Assembly: GCA_947034895.1 (NCBI GenBank)
Contig: OX344762.1
Coordinates: 14,761,501-14,825,500 of the forward strand
Source: Rhytidiadelphus loreus
Lineage: Eukaryota; Streptophyta; Bryopsida; Hypnales; Hylocomiaceae
DNA: 64,000 nt
Direction of reading: 5' to 3'
Shown one piece after another: positions 36,542-49,943 of the stretch. A model generated the notes under the pieces. It did not search any database. It had not been told where the DNA came from and saw only the letters and a program-made list of their open reading frames with translations. Positions within the stretch are counted from its first letter, which is position 1, and every line of letters starts with the position of its first letter. The position numbers were made by a program, and so were the translations under genes.

Positions 36542-38153
36542 TAACAAGAGAAAATAACTCTTTAATTAGGTCACATTGAAATCATATAGAATAAATAAAT
36601 TTTTCACCTTCCATAAAGATTATTTTGATAAGCAATGTGTAGAATGGAGGAAATCAACTAAAGAAATTATGAGATTGTACTATATAACTCATCCCAACAA
36701 ACCCTATTAGACTATGAATTGGTTAGAAGATGAATATCAAGATTTCATTTTCTAGAGAAAGCATTCCAATTATTCCACATTGGATAGATTGTGTCATCCA
36801 AAAAAACAATCTATCAAACATGCCAACCTCAAAGGCCCAATTTTTTTGGCAAATTGCTTGTGTTTGACTTTAAAGCACTAACAATCTCCACAATTTCATT
36901 GGAGATTACCCACAACAAAAATCTTATAAACTAGGAAATATTAGAAAGCAATAACTAAGAAGAAAAACCTTGTAGGAACTCATTGTGTGACACCCTAATG
37001 TTACTTCATGTTTCCAACACTTGTAGAAAAAGACACTTAATGAAGTCTAAAAATAATTGTCCAAATCATTGTTTTTTACTAACAATCATCAAATTCAGAA
37101 GACAAATTTAAAGCACAAGCTTAAATCATTACAACTATCAAAACCATTGTAGGAAGGTAGAAGAAATTAAAAGTACTAATGACTTGTTCTGGTCTCTTGA
37201 GCTAACCCCATGTTACCCACACCAAATTACCCAAGATAAGCATACCCATAATGGACTATCTTCACAATTGCATTTTGGAAGTTGAAGTGTTGGACAAATG
37301 AAGATAGGAACAAAATTGGGAAAACAATCCTTAATGGGTAATTGGGTATGCCTACCTTATTCATTAATCTATTCACACACTTGATTAGACTAATAAGCAT
37401 GAGGTGAAAGCATGAGTTTGCTAATTAACAATGGTTGCTAATCTTTGAATGGAAATAGGGTTGTCTACTATCACTGTCACTAACAATGGTCTAGATCTCA
37501 ATGGATTTGGCTCTTGCACACAGAGATCTCAACAGAACTCTGTAAACCTCCCCAACATCACTACCAGACATGTTAAGTGATGCAAATAGTATCCTCTGCC
37601 TTTCATTTGTGCACCTCATTACAGCATTCAACTTGGTCAGAGCATCGCCCGCAGAACTGTCATGGGGGTGTCTTGCATGTTTACAAAGTTTAGTGAGCCT
37701 CTGAATCCGAGTTTTTGCAACTGGCCTACGTGCACTACACTGCCAAGACTCAGTGCACTAGACGTCAACTAGATCCAAGCTTTATTAATAGAGTCGAAAG
37801 GTGAGGCTTACAGAGAGAAACAATAAGCTAAGACTTCCATCAGCATCAAAGGTGGGATCCAAATTCCCAGACTTGTAGTGAATCTGGAAGACCTATAGTG
37901 TATGAATTTACAATACCTGAAAATTTTAGACATGTGACAGCTACCACTTTACAACAAGATACAGCCCGATTTCAATGCAGGAAGCAGGCTTAAAAGGAGA
38001 AAGAATGTCTACCCACCATCCCAATCCACATGCGGAAAATAGCAGAATATACACGTGTAGGGAATTACGAAGACAAACACCAGTCACGGAACGCAAAACC
38101 TCCATATCTTGCTTCTATTAAATTTCCACTCGCCGACGGTAGTGATCTGTTCA

Positions 38154-38186
38154 TAGGGTTTAGGGTTTTTAGGGTTTAGGATTTAG
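38154..38186. repeat. Interstitial telomere-type repeat at the OTU 3' end
   Basis: Four imperfect TTTAGGG units about 20 bases beyond the OTU stop codon (38205-38207), so the tract probably lies in the 3' UTR. Confidence 0.75.
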
Positions 38187-38204
38187 AATTTGCTGTTGGG
38201 GATG

Positions 38205-41200
38205 TTAATTGCTTCCATCATCCAAGGAAACCCACTCTTCGTCCTTGGTGGCATTGGGTCCGTCTGGTACAATGTAGGAAAACAAAACAAAGTATTAGAT
38301 AAATGAATCTAGAAGGCATTGATTTGACTTCCATTTTTCAAAACAAATTCTGAACTTATGAAATACAGGAATTGAGAATATACCTCCAAGTAAAGATATT
38401 GAATTATAGTGAATTTCAGACCAAAAGCTAAGATAAAGGCCTGCAAAACGGAAGTCCACAGCAGCATATTACAAACAGGTGATACTTGGCATGTAGGTAG
38501 GAAAATCCCTAGAGTACGGGAGTAAATTAATTCACGCCTACACACAATGCAGCATGTAACAGCTTGAGTTCAAAGAGCAACGTTTTCATGAGAGAGGTAA
38601 GTGATGAAACAAACACAAGATTAGTCCGAAATTGTGACAAAGCAATGAGATTACGACGCAATAACCTCGTTGTGACTTCTGCTGAGCAGGTATGATCTCA
38701 ATGAAACAGGTGTCCTTGAAAGAAGTTATCAAAGAAATCTTCATTCCATACTGCACCCATATTCCCCCAAAGACTGTTTTAAGAAAACAAAAGATGCCAC
38801 ATCACAAATAAGGTAGACATACTATTTGCATCGCTATACAATGACAAACATAGGGGAGTGAGTTTTGAGAGATTTATAGAACTGTGGAAAGATCACCAAA
38901 TCCTTTGAGATCAAATTGTAGGAACTTCTAATGCAATTTCAAAATGGGAGGTTGTAGATCACTATATCTGACATTAGACAACCCCGTTACCATTCAAAAA
39001 TCACTAGCTACAGACATTTAGCATAGTCATGCTTACAGTCAACTTGTAATTGAAGGCCAAACAAGTGTATGAATAGGTGAGTTACAGATGGTAACAGAGA
39101 CAGTATAGGAAGCGGAATCAGGTCCCTAATGGTTTTACTATACTCTGCCTATATTAAACAACAGGTCGACAAAAGAACCAAATACTGGAACACCAACTCC
39201 TGATACTAGACGTCAGCACATGGACTACACAACGACACGTTTCAAATAGCGTGGGGCTTACAAAGTCAGCAGCAGCTTGCAATGTTACATGATCACCCCA
39301 CTCGCCGTCTCTGCCATACAAATGATCTCATCAGTCTCTAGCAAGGTCATTCCATTGTAATGTATATTAATCAGGTTAATCTGCAAACGATACAGACTTC
39401 TTGTAAGTACAGGTGCATGAAAATGCCAAAGCTGGGAATCAAAACATGCTACCTGGCCATGTTCTCCAGGTACTTGTTATAATCCATTGGGACATAGCTA
39501 TAGTAAGAGTTGGGATACTCTGCTAACTGTAACAGCCATCCAGAAACTCATATCATCGAGAAGAATAACACCTGAGTATTCATAAAAATCTTAAACAACG
39601 TCAATTGATCCAGTGAACTCCCTATTCCACTATCTCATAGAATATGACTTCATGTGTAGTAAAGCACAGAAATGATTAAAAAAGGCAATAAATTATAAGA
39701 AGAATATTAACCTGGGCAACCACTTGCGTCCTCACGAACATATGCCGATCAGGTGTTCGATAAAGCTGGTCTGACAATGCTCGAAACTGTCATCCAAACC
39801 CCCAAATCTGAGTTACTATTTCAAAATCAGAATTGAAGCTAGTTCTGCCAACATGAAAGTTTCCTTTTAAGTAAAAACAATTGAAAAGGAGGAAGGAACA
39901 ACCTGGCAATTCCCATCGCCTGCCATGTGGCGTTCAGCTAATCCGTAATAACTTAATCTGAAATATGAAACAAGCCAGTCAAACAAACAGTGTCATGGAT
40001 TAAGCTGCTGCTCTTCGCAGATGAACGAGACAAAATCAAAAGTCTATCTCTGTGACGTGAGAAACCGGAGCCATATGATAATAGAATATTAACTACCGAA
40101 ATTCACCAGTAGAGAACCCACCCCTCAAAGGTGTGCTAGAAAACCTAGTCACATTACATTTAGCAGGATTTACTTTGGATACCACTTTAAATTGCATTAC
40201 AATTGACAGGGGTTAACGCAGCTAGGTTTCCTAGAAGACCTCTGTGGGGAGGTTTCTGAAAATCAAAAGTCAATATTCGCTAATAATCACCTGTCTGATA
40301 AGCGCTGCTTATCTTCCGAACCTCCAAAGGAAGGAATCTCCGCATTCACTCTCGGCACATGCTGCACATATGAAATTCAGGGTGAAGAACAGCTGTAGAA
40401 AAAAGTCTTCCATTAGATAAAGCGAACGAAAATCTCGCAGTTCCTTGAAACCTTTCTCCTACGAAATTATTGTTCTTACCACCCTAAAAGACCAAGAACC
40501 CTAAACTAGGTCTGATGCTTTTCAAGCAGTTTGAGTAGGTCAGATGGGGACTTTCTAATGTTCAATTCTGTTATTGTTCTCACCAATACATGCAACGTTC
40601 TTCACTGATTCCAGTGACACAAAATGATCAACCGAACTGGTTACTTTAAAGCCAGAAATCCATCTCTTATGTCCTCAACCGCACAGTTTTTCATTCAGTT
40701 CTTGCAAAGACCTAATGACATCCTAACAGCTTCTCTATGAGACCTTGCAACCTTGCAACCTTGCAACTTAATGAAACCTTCTTGGTGTGTGCAACAGGCT
40801 CCGTTCTAGTTACAATTTAAACACGAATTGAGAAGCGAATGGGCTTACAGGTACAGAATCCAGGTCACGGAACCGTTTTGCAAGATCCTGATCCCTCTGA
40901 AGATCCTCTTCTGTAGCAAAATTGAAATCTCTCACTTCTTCAATGCGAGGATCCTCATCACGCACTCCATTGACATCACTCCAACTGTTGGTCAGGCTTT
41001 CGTCCATCTGAGCGTCCTCTTCAGACAAAGCCAATGCAATTTGGAGGTCTCGGTCATCCGCTTGGTTTTCCTGCAGAGGAGGGATTTTGTTCCTTGTGAT
41101 CACACCCCATAATCCTCCTTCTCCTTGCTCTTCCCCATTGTAAGTGCCTTCCTCCAGAATTTCACACTGCCCTGCGTCCCAGAACTTGGGCTCCCCCTCT

Positions 41201-41731
41201 TTCTCCACATAACATGACACCGGATACTCATCGTGTCTCCACCACCTGGCTGCTGGGTTGTCGAAGTGGTTGACGTAGACAGAAGCCTATCATCCATAAC
41301 GGAATGCAAGGAAGAAGATAAATTTTAAAGAGGATTCAATTTGAAGGTCACAATAGAGCTCTGGAGAGGTCTTTGGGAACAAGAATCAGTTCTGGTGAGA
41401 GCTAATCTTCATCACTGTGTATGAGTTTTTGAAGGTCACTGTAGAGCTGTGGAGAGGTTTTGAGAGATTTGTTGAGATTTAATGTTCATCAAAAACTCTC
41501 ATTCAGAAGAGATGACTTGCTGTTCATAACATGGGTCGGTATTGGAGACGTAATCAGGTCCCTCTTGGTTATAGTATAATTTTATCTGGTTAGTTACAGG
41601 GGCGAGAACCATGCTTAAACCCTAAATCATGCTCCCAAGCGTCATACCAAGACAGAGACACTGTATTGATTCAGGGATGCGTTAGGAATAATCAAAGAGA
41701 AAAGCCAGCAGCTTACTTGTAAATACTCCAT
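38205..41731 (-). CDS. OTU-family cysteine deubiquitinase (plant OTU9/OTU10-like)
   Basis: Coding exons: 41731-41717, 41286-40849, 40361-40291, 39957-39903, 39786-39712, 39526-39453, 39310-39262, 38750-38666, 38440-38384, 38263-38205. All introns are GT-AG; 326 codons, 325 aa. It is predicted to cleave ubiquitin from substrates or chains. The catalytic core begins with GDGNCQFRALSDQLY (Asp189, Cys192). It continues through YVPMDYNKYL, GEWGDHVTLQAAAD, SLITSFKDTCFIEI and LSFWSEIHYNSI, where His298 is the catalytic histidine. The N-terminal 150 residues are acidic. One stretch at about 82-98 (DLQIALALSEEDAQ) reads like a ubiquitin-interacting motif; this is inference. The first coding exon holds only five codons. 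The C-terminus after the OTU core is short (about 25 residues). All active-site residues are intact. Confidence 0.95.
40743..40767. repeat. (CCTTGCAA)3 minisatellite in an OTU intron
   Basis: Three tandem octamers within the intron between 40362 and 40848. Confidence 0.85.
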
Positions 41732-42600
41732 GGTAGACCACCTGATTGTACCCAAGCGGCTTCTCACTTCCAGTTCTTCACTTCTGAAAAAAGAATTCAT
41801 CAGTTCAGGGTTTCTCAGAGTGAAACGAGTGCAATCTTAAGAGTCAATCTCTGAAGAAAATTTTGCAACAAAATTCACGTCGGACTACACACCTTCTGCT
41901 TTGTCTGAACACACTGAACCCCAACTCCAGTCAAACTTCTACGCAATTCGAAATCAGTGCTGTACCTCGGATTTTCTCCCGAATTGTTGCAAATCTGGAG
42001 AACCTTCAAAATTGGCCACTGAAGGGATCCAAGTCATCCAACACTACCCTGATAATTCAAACCACACCACAGACTAGGGCTACAATCTGACTTACCCTGT
42101 TCACTAGCCTAAACCGCCTCGAACCGCACCAAGAGGCTATATCTCCACCAATTTCATACCAAGACCTAAGATAACTAGCTTTTGACCCAAACCAGGCCTC
42201 AAAACAGCTCAGCTGCACAATCCAACCCATGACCTACGTTAGCCACTTGGCAATCTAGCTACAAGTAGCACCAAGTTAACCGGAAGAAAGCCTTGTAAAG
42301 CAAGCAACCAATGATATACCGTACAACTCACAACACACACACACATGCACAGTATTTTTGGGAAGAAAACCAAGAGCACCACCACGACTCACTTCACCAC
42401 CAACTGTGGAATTTGGAGGAATTTTCAATTGGCAAAGTGTGCAAAGTGCAAACATTGGAACTCAAGTCAAGTCATCAAATGTCTGTAAAGACACGAACCT
42501 GGTGATTTGGCGGTAGGAGACACTGGAGCCGATTGCGAAGAAATCCTGAGCGAAGCCAATAATGGTACCTCGGAGTAACCAAGGCTAATAAGTTAGGTTT
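41717..42600 (-). other. Predicted 5' UTR of the OTU gene, with one intron
   Basis: Upstream of ATG 41731 the exon appears to start at 41783, after an acceptor with a T-rich tract. A donor (CCAG|GTTCG) at 42499-42498 suggests an untranslated first exon from about 42600 to 42499 and a leader intron of about 715 bp. This is inferred from splice signals only. Confidence 0.4.
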
Positions 42601-44303
42601 GGCATGACATCACGCCGGCTCTTCTCCCATGAAGTCCATCCTACAAAACTGCCCTTCAAAATGACATTTTAGTCTAGACTTTGTCCTTCCCAAGGTGAAA
42701 GACATCAATGATTTTTGCCCTTCCCATCTTTTACTAAATGCAATTGAATAAGTGAATTGATGTATATAATGTATAATTTAAATGAAGGTGAAGTACAATC
42801 CGATATTTTGATTTGTACGATCAAAACATTTGAGGTGTGTCCCTCTTAGATATCCTAGGGATATGAGGGAGGTATCATTGCAATAAAAATCTCACAATTA
42901 TATAAAAGATGTTGCTGTAGTTGCATTCATTTATTGATTGATTTCTTGTTTTTTCCTTCAATGTTGGGTAGATGGGCACCGTAACATGACAAGCATGAGT
43001 GATGGGTTCCTAAGTTTAGGTGGAATTCATTAATGGATAATGCAAGGTTGCTAGTCAATGAAATAAAAAAACAATAGATTCGAGAAAAAACTTTGAATTC
43101 GGAACTATGAAAATTGGAAGTATATATGGTCACTATTAGGGACCTATTCTATTTGGTTTCTTCCTTCCCAGGGCCAATTTGGATTTTTGCCTTCCTTCCA
43201 AAAAGACATCTTTGAAAAAAATTCAAATGTTTTATTAGAGATGTGCAAAGTGCCTAGGAAGGGTCAAATGTATGTCAAATTTTAGGCTTGCACTAGGGGG
43301 GCCTATTAATTATTATGCAAGAAGTAGAGAATTTTTTTATTTTCTTGGTGGAAATGCGTCTCATACCCTAAATGCAAGCAAGTTAGACAAATCATCCAAT
43401 TTTTATCATCCATCCATCATTGATCCATAATATAACCTAAACATAATAAATTCATCCAAATATTGGTGGATCTCATATTTCTTAAAGATGATTTTGGCAA
43501 TCGATTCATCCACCTATTCTCTTCTTTTTTTGTAATGTAAAGGGGACCAACTCAAAAATCAAGGAATATTTTGGCAATCTTTTACTATGAAAAAATTTAC
43601 TAGCAAGAAGAAATATAGGATTTAACCACCAAAAAATAAAGTATCCAAATTTGACTTCATATTTTGTTGACTTAGTAGGTCATTTGAAGAATTTTTTTGG
43701 TTCATTTTTAGACCAATATGTATAGTACTCTTTATCAATTTTGGTGATATAAAATATGACCTCATTTGAATTCTATTTTTCACAATATAATCAATTGAAA
43801 TTTTTTCAAACCTAAAGTCTTCTTTGAGGATTAATAATGGTCTCAATGAATGGCATGCTATGTGGCACTTAGAAAATTTACATGTTATTGGTATCAATTA
43901 TATATGTATAAAACTGACCTCAAATGGGGGTATAATTTATGATCCTATGGATGAAATATAAGTCATTCATCCAAATGTATGTACATTCATCTAACACGGT
44001 GAGATCATTGTGTTTTGAAAAAATATGAGTGAATGTTGGTAATTTGTCCCTTTCAATATGGAGAGTATTTTGCATAATATTCTATTATTTTTTTCAAAAT
44101 TGCAACTTGTCAAAAAAATTCACAAATATAATCCCTAGCCCAATTTGTATCGTTGACCACACATTGCTCATAATTGACCTAATGTAGAAATGTACTCAAC
44201 TATATTATTTGCTTATGTGTGTACAACATAAATTTAAAAGTTGAAATGAAAATATAATAATTATATAAACTTTGATTCATGCATGAGATTCAAAGATACC
44301 CTA
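42601..44303. other. AT-rich gene-free stretch upstream of the OTU gene
   Basis: No exon-like segment. Fragments with cttcc / ggaagg motifs recur near 42690 and 43170-43260 and may be an unbounded old repeat. Confidence 0.4.
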
Positions 44304-45227
44304 TTAACCCCTAAAGGACCATGACTATGTTTTCACCAAAAATACTTCCAAATAGTCATTTCTAGTACAAGTACCAAATTTTGAAAAAAAAAACATTTTT
44401 AGACACATGTAATCATAGGATCTTATAGTCTGTTGAATTGAGAATACATGGAAAAAAATTCAGAAATTTCTACCACATGGATTGCAAGGTATGAGCTTTT
44501 GAAATCACAAAAATCCTTTTTTTGGCCTTGCGAAAAACCAAGCAACTGCTCTTCACAAGCTCACATTTGTATTAAAAAATGTCCAAAATAGTAGTGTTTC
44601 TTTGGATTCATTCTTCAAGGCAAGTTTGAAAATTTTCAGATCATTTGGAATTGTACAACATGTAGGAGAAAAATAGTAAGTAGAAAGAAGTAGATAACGA
44701 TTCAAAATACTAAATTGTTAAGAATTTAGTTATGGAATTGGAAAATGCCAATTCCAATGGTTAAATGTTGTAATAAACAATCTACATCCTATGATTTTAT
44801 TTTTTTCAAAAAAATATTGAAAATTGTGTAAAATAAAGGACTTCAAAGTTTATTTTAGAGTAGAGAAATCCATAACTACCCGCAAACTAAAACTCCTCAT
44901 AACTTTTGACTCATTGATCAAAATGGAATGATTTAAAGTTTTCCAAGTATATATAACTCTAGAAAAACTAATTTTGAATTTTTGTTTACGAAAAAAGTGA
45001 TTTTTTCTAATCTGTTTGGACTGCCCATTTACAAAAAAAGTAACATATTAGGCCAATACTTTTGACTTATATTTCTAAATTTCATGAAATTTAGTGCATA
45101 TGAAAGATATTCTTCATACCCAACTTCTATTGAAATTTCAACCTAAAATATACAAATTTCTAGTCACATGTACTTGCCCAAAATTTATATGTTGACAAAA
45201 AACGCATGCTAATCTTTTAGGGGTTAA
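44304..45227. mobile_element. TTAA-flanked element
   Basis: TTAA at 44304-44307 and 45224-45227 encloses 916 bp with termini CCCCTAAAGGACCA and TCTTTTAGGGG. The interior is diverged but keeps the ataggatcttat block of the left arm. The subterminal hairpin seen in other copies is not recognisable here. No transposase. Confidence 0.65.
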
Positions 45228-48200
45228 AACCACAAATAATTGATACAATCGTAACACTAATTTTGCATGTAACTAATACTTTTTTTTTCACCATTATATT
45301 TAAATTAGTATATCTTGATTCCCTCCTAAAGACTATGACATAATACTTAGAAAAATGAAATCCCATGCATAAGAAATAACAATAAATCTACAATTAAGAA
45401 ATTCATTGATATCTAGATGATGATGTTAAATGTTTGGTATTTATATAATTATAGTCTTACTTTTATAGGAAATTTTAACAATTTGTCTTTCAATGTAAAT
45501 ATTTGTAATGAAGTTATCTCAATTTGATTCTAAAAAGTCAAGTAGACTTAACTTTCATTTCAATGTAAGAAAAGACTAATAGTCAAATAGAAAAAGTAAT
45601 AGAAAAAAGATGAACGGACAAAGTATGCTTTAGAAATAAGGAATATCAAATAGACACAATAACTATTTGGATTTTAGGATATGTAGAGTCATCTTGCACG
45701 ATGACTATAAGTCAATTTGTCTTTCATTTTTCCTTAGAGCTTGTAGTGATTACTTGTATCCGTAGTAATTTTTGTATTTTGCGCTCTCTTTGAAATAAGA
45801 AGTTTATTTGTAATATTTTTCTATGTTTTTCTATAAGTTGTGATTGGCTTTATAATTTGCATTTTATTCATTATCATTCCTATTCCATTACAAAATTCCC
45901 CGTGAATGAACCTTTGCCATTATACTATAATAAAATTGACAATCCCATTTGGGGTGTTATTTTTTTGGTTTGACAATAACTTCTAAAGAAAAAATATGAT
46001 TTATTATGTAGACATGATGTTGTAAATAGGAAAGCTTTCATTTGTGCATTGCTCTCTTCACAACAAGGTAGTTTCTTTGATTGAAAAACAAAACATTTGT
46101 GGAAGAACTTTTGTAATCGTAGAGAATTTTAAATTCAAACTTGAAGAACTTTAAGAGTCCATACAAGTACATTTGAAACAAGTTCAAAAAGACCAGATTT
46201 CATTTTGTAAAGGCCAATCTATTACTCTACAACCATATTCCACCATGTGTAAAATTGAAGTTGTTCTACAAAGATGGATTATGGTCCAACACACTTATTG
46301 GTAATACTTCAACATAAGAACCACTACTTGACAAAATTAGAGGACGAATAGAATCAAGTTGTTCTATGTTAAAAACTGAACACATTCATTTTGAAAAAAT
46401 AAAAAGGACTTCTACATAGAGGTATAAGGAGGAAAAATGGCACCCTACCCCACCAAGTGAACTCTAAATCAAGCCAAAGAAGAAGTTTTTTTCCTAGACC
46501 AAAGAAAGACCATTAGCAAAAGAAGTGTTTCTTTTAGTTACCATAGCAAACAAATTCAAAAATAGATGATGCATGAAGAATTTGAAGGCTACATGGCATA
46601 GCTCCACTAGAAAAATATTTATGCATAGGACAAACCTTACATATATTAAAGTCTAAAGAACCTTAAATTTATTTCTTTGAAGGAGGATTCTAGTAGAATC
46701 ATCTTAGGGTCCTCCACCTACCCTACCCTACTCTTTGATATATACAATAGATACTTCATTTTTGTCTACTATTGGTAGTTGAAATAAATAAGCTAATAAA
46801 TGATCTTACAAAGACTCAACATTTCACCATGATCTCTCCACTGTGTAATTGCAAGAAAGACCTATCATATTTTGCGTTACATTCATAGTGACAAAGTTGT
46901 TTTTTACTACAACTTTTGACGGTAGAACCCGATAAACTTGTAATTTTTATTGGAGATGGTTACCCCCAGGGATGTAATCATATTTCTTGTTTTTTAGAAA
47001 TAAAAAAAACATTTTATATTTAAAAGTTATTTTTTCAAATTTCTCACACTTTAAGGTTTAGGTTTTTTTAGTATTGGAGATCACCCAAAATTAATGATCT
47101 AGATCTGAATTTTTTGTGGTCTATTCCTACAATAGGGAGACATGTACCTACCAAAAGAAATCTAAAAATACCTTATTTTATGGTCTCCATATTCGTACAA
47201 ATAGGGCCCCTTTCCGTGCACACTTCTAAACATTGAAGATGGTTTTACTATCCATTTTTTGGTGAAATGTGATCACTATCAAGTCTTTATAAATAAAAAA
47301 ATTTAAGTTTTTTTTGTTTAGAATTTTCTAATTATTATTAAATTTTACCTAGTTGTATCTATTTTTTGTGACAATTTTCTTTTCTTTTCAAATAGTACTT
47401 TTTCAATACTTGCAAGTAGTCATAGGTACTACTAGCCGTCGATTTTTTAGATCAATGGTTGAGATTGTTTTGTTTCATAGTACTCATAGTACTTATATTA
47501 TTGAGCTTAGAAACTATAGTTTTAGCAAAACGCTACCAAAATCATTTGGTCTTTTTTGCAACCACCTCACTTTGTCAACTTCCAACAATATAATCTTGAA
47601 ATTGTAGTGATTCAAATGTAGAGTAGATTGTCAAAAATGAATTACATGTGTAGGAGCAAATGTTTTCAAAATCAACATTCTCGAATATAGTAAGAGTGTT
47701 TAGAATGTTTGAATTTATATTCACATAAAACAATGTAAAATTTAAAATAAAGCCAATAATATCAAAATGAAAAAGATGTGGTTTTGTTAAGACTTGCATC
47801 CATACCTCATCATTCCATTTTTCCTTAATTCTAAATCTACCAGCTTCCTTGCATAGGCATTAACCCAAATATTACTTAACCCTTCTTTTGCTCCATTTAA
47901 GATATGTTAAATAACATAGAGCATTAGTTTGAATTAATTTATAGTCACATGATATTAAAGCAATGATTTTCACTATGAGATGGGTGTTTGCATGTTATGG
48001 GACATAAATTTTTGTCACAATGTGCTAAAATGAATTGTTTAATTTGAGAAATATGAACTTGAGGTGAAAGATAAATTTTGGAAGAAAAAGACTATATTGG
48101 ATAGAGAATTGCTATTATGTGAGCTTAGGATCATGAGCATATGAGCTTAGAACACTATACACCTATGTTATAGATGTGTATATTATAGAAACCTTCTATA

Positions 48201-48518
48201 ATTATTGTGTGTGTATATATATATTATAGGTGTTTATATTGTAAGCACCCTCAATGGTTGTAGGATATCTACTTACATCTATACTCAAGGCTCATATGCT
48301 CACATTTTGTGCTCACACACTAGCATTGTTGGGGGTGAGGTTACCATTCCCAAGTTATGGCTTTTGGTTTAGGAGTGGTGATTTTCTTTTTGGTGTTTCT
48401 TAGGGTCAAAGCTCGGGACTCAATGTATATTGAAACACACACATTCTTTGCTATGAACAGAGTAGAAGGGGGACATTGGCAAGAGCATGTTTGCTACTTC
48501 TTGACTTGTTGCCTTAAT
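45228..48518. other. AT-rich repeat-like desert
   Basis: About 3.3 kb with no coding frame over 85 codons and no recognisable protein. A segment at 46431-46460 is the inverse of one near 13835-13870. A loose inverted repeat (catatgagc / gctcatatg) brackets 48137-48303. Probably ancient transposon debris. Confidence 0.4.
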
Positions 48519-48520
48519 TA

Positions 48521-48930
48521 AGGTAGTATGCTCTAAAAGCGCCCATCTTCTTCAAACCACATGTACTTTTAGGTGGAGAATGGAGATGGGGTGATCCTTA
48601 AATGGACCACTTTAGCAATTGAATGCATCGAGGAAAAATCATTTTTCTATTGCAAGAGCCAATCATTGTCTTTGATTTCTGCACATCTCTTTACAAGTTG
48701 CAAGTGGACGGATTTTGGAAGACCTATGGTTACAAATAGGTGCCTATGCCCCAAATCTTTGAAAATTTATAAGCAATTCAAAAATGTTTGAAAAAATACA
48801 AAACCACTTGTATTAGGTTCCATATCTATTTTTCTTTCTCTGAAAAATGATTGAGAAATATTTATGTCCATGGAAGCCTATGAAAAAGGCGGACCAGCCC
48901 TTAAATGGTCGCTTGTAGAGCATACTACCT
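48521..48930. mobile_element. TA-flanked MITE, ~410-bp subfamily
   Basis: AGGTAGTATGCTC at the left, GAGCATACTACCT at the right; TA at 48519-48520, right flank mutated to ga. Opposite orientation to the 24605 copy. Confidence 0.75.
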
Positions 48931-49943
48931 GAAGTGGAAAGAACCCGCGGCCTAAGTCCTCGGTCCCTATTGTAAGAGTGCTACGAACCTTACTTTGGAG
49001 CTAGTGTCGATCGATCATTAACCAACTACTGTAGCTGCGCGCGTCTGCTGGTTTGGGCCTCCAAGGAAGTAAGCTGTCACGATGCCGCGCGCGCAGGCTG
49101 AGGTAGACAGCTGAGTGAGGCACTTGGTTTGGGACTAGCTAGTACTGTGTATCAGTACGTACAGCTAGACGGAGTTAAGCTTAGCGATACGGTTACACTT
49201 TGAGAAAACAGTCAAGCTAGTACTAGTACTAACGTCGAGTTGAAGCTGATAATGGCAGGTCGCTCCTATACGGACGACCTCAAGGCCATGGGTGGTTCTG
49301 GGTACAAAACAACCCAGCGGAATTAATCTGGCACATACAGGCGCTCAAAGCGCGCGCTGCCGTACCTGGAGACGACGGTGACACTCACGCATTCATGAAC
49401 ATCAAACGAGCGAACAAGTTAAGGAACGCTAGCTAGCTGCACCCAACGAAAGCGTCACCTGGCATGGGGTGGAATTAGCGGACAGATTCTCCTGCCTGGA
49501 GCTATGTACTGTAAACTTTCTACTCAGAGGTCAGCATAGAGAAATTACGGTTGACCAGAGTATCGTGAAGATAGCAGGAAATGGACTGACCGCTTTCAAT
49601 TCGAAATGTAGAGCTAATCGGCCGGGACCAAATTCAACAGAAAGCTGACTGGCAGTCTGAATTTGTCAATGCGAACACAACTTAGAGGCATCGAGCATTA
49701 CAGAGTGAGTGTCGAATGCGGGCACAAAACTCGAACGAAAACTGTAACGCCTCCTCTGTACGTACGAGATCCGGAAACACGGAGCTCCAGCGTCATCGTG
49801 CTTCCCCATTCCAGAATAATTGCAGGAATAGCTACAGCAAGTTAGAGTGGCCTTTGCCATTTGTGGTGTTTGCAATGGGGTGAAGTGTATTCTACAATAA
49901 ATTGATGAAAAAAGTTATAATTAGTGCGGCCCCATATTTGTAA
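48931..49943. other. Less AT-rich island without a recognisable gene
   Basis: Base composition resembles the genic parts of the window rather than the surrounding desert, with motifs such as gcgcgcg, ctagctag and gtacgtac. I could not assemble a convincing exon. A 24-codon frame at about 49252-49326 is too short to call. It could be a promoter, a non-coding transcript or a relocated gene flank. Confidence 0.35.

Larger units (their letters stand above)
36307..38204. other. 3' flank of the OTU gene
   Basis: No gene. The right part is presumably the 3' UTR of the OTU gene. Two short telomere-like tracts are listed separately. The sequence becomes less AT-rich from about 37500. Confidence 0.4.

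Noticed and set aside
39340..39381. Intronic OTU segment encoding INLINIHYNG, similar to the catalytic-His region
   Set aside because: The true catalytic-His exon is 38440-38384 and is in frame with its neighbours; this piece precedes exon 7 and would break the domain order.
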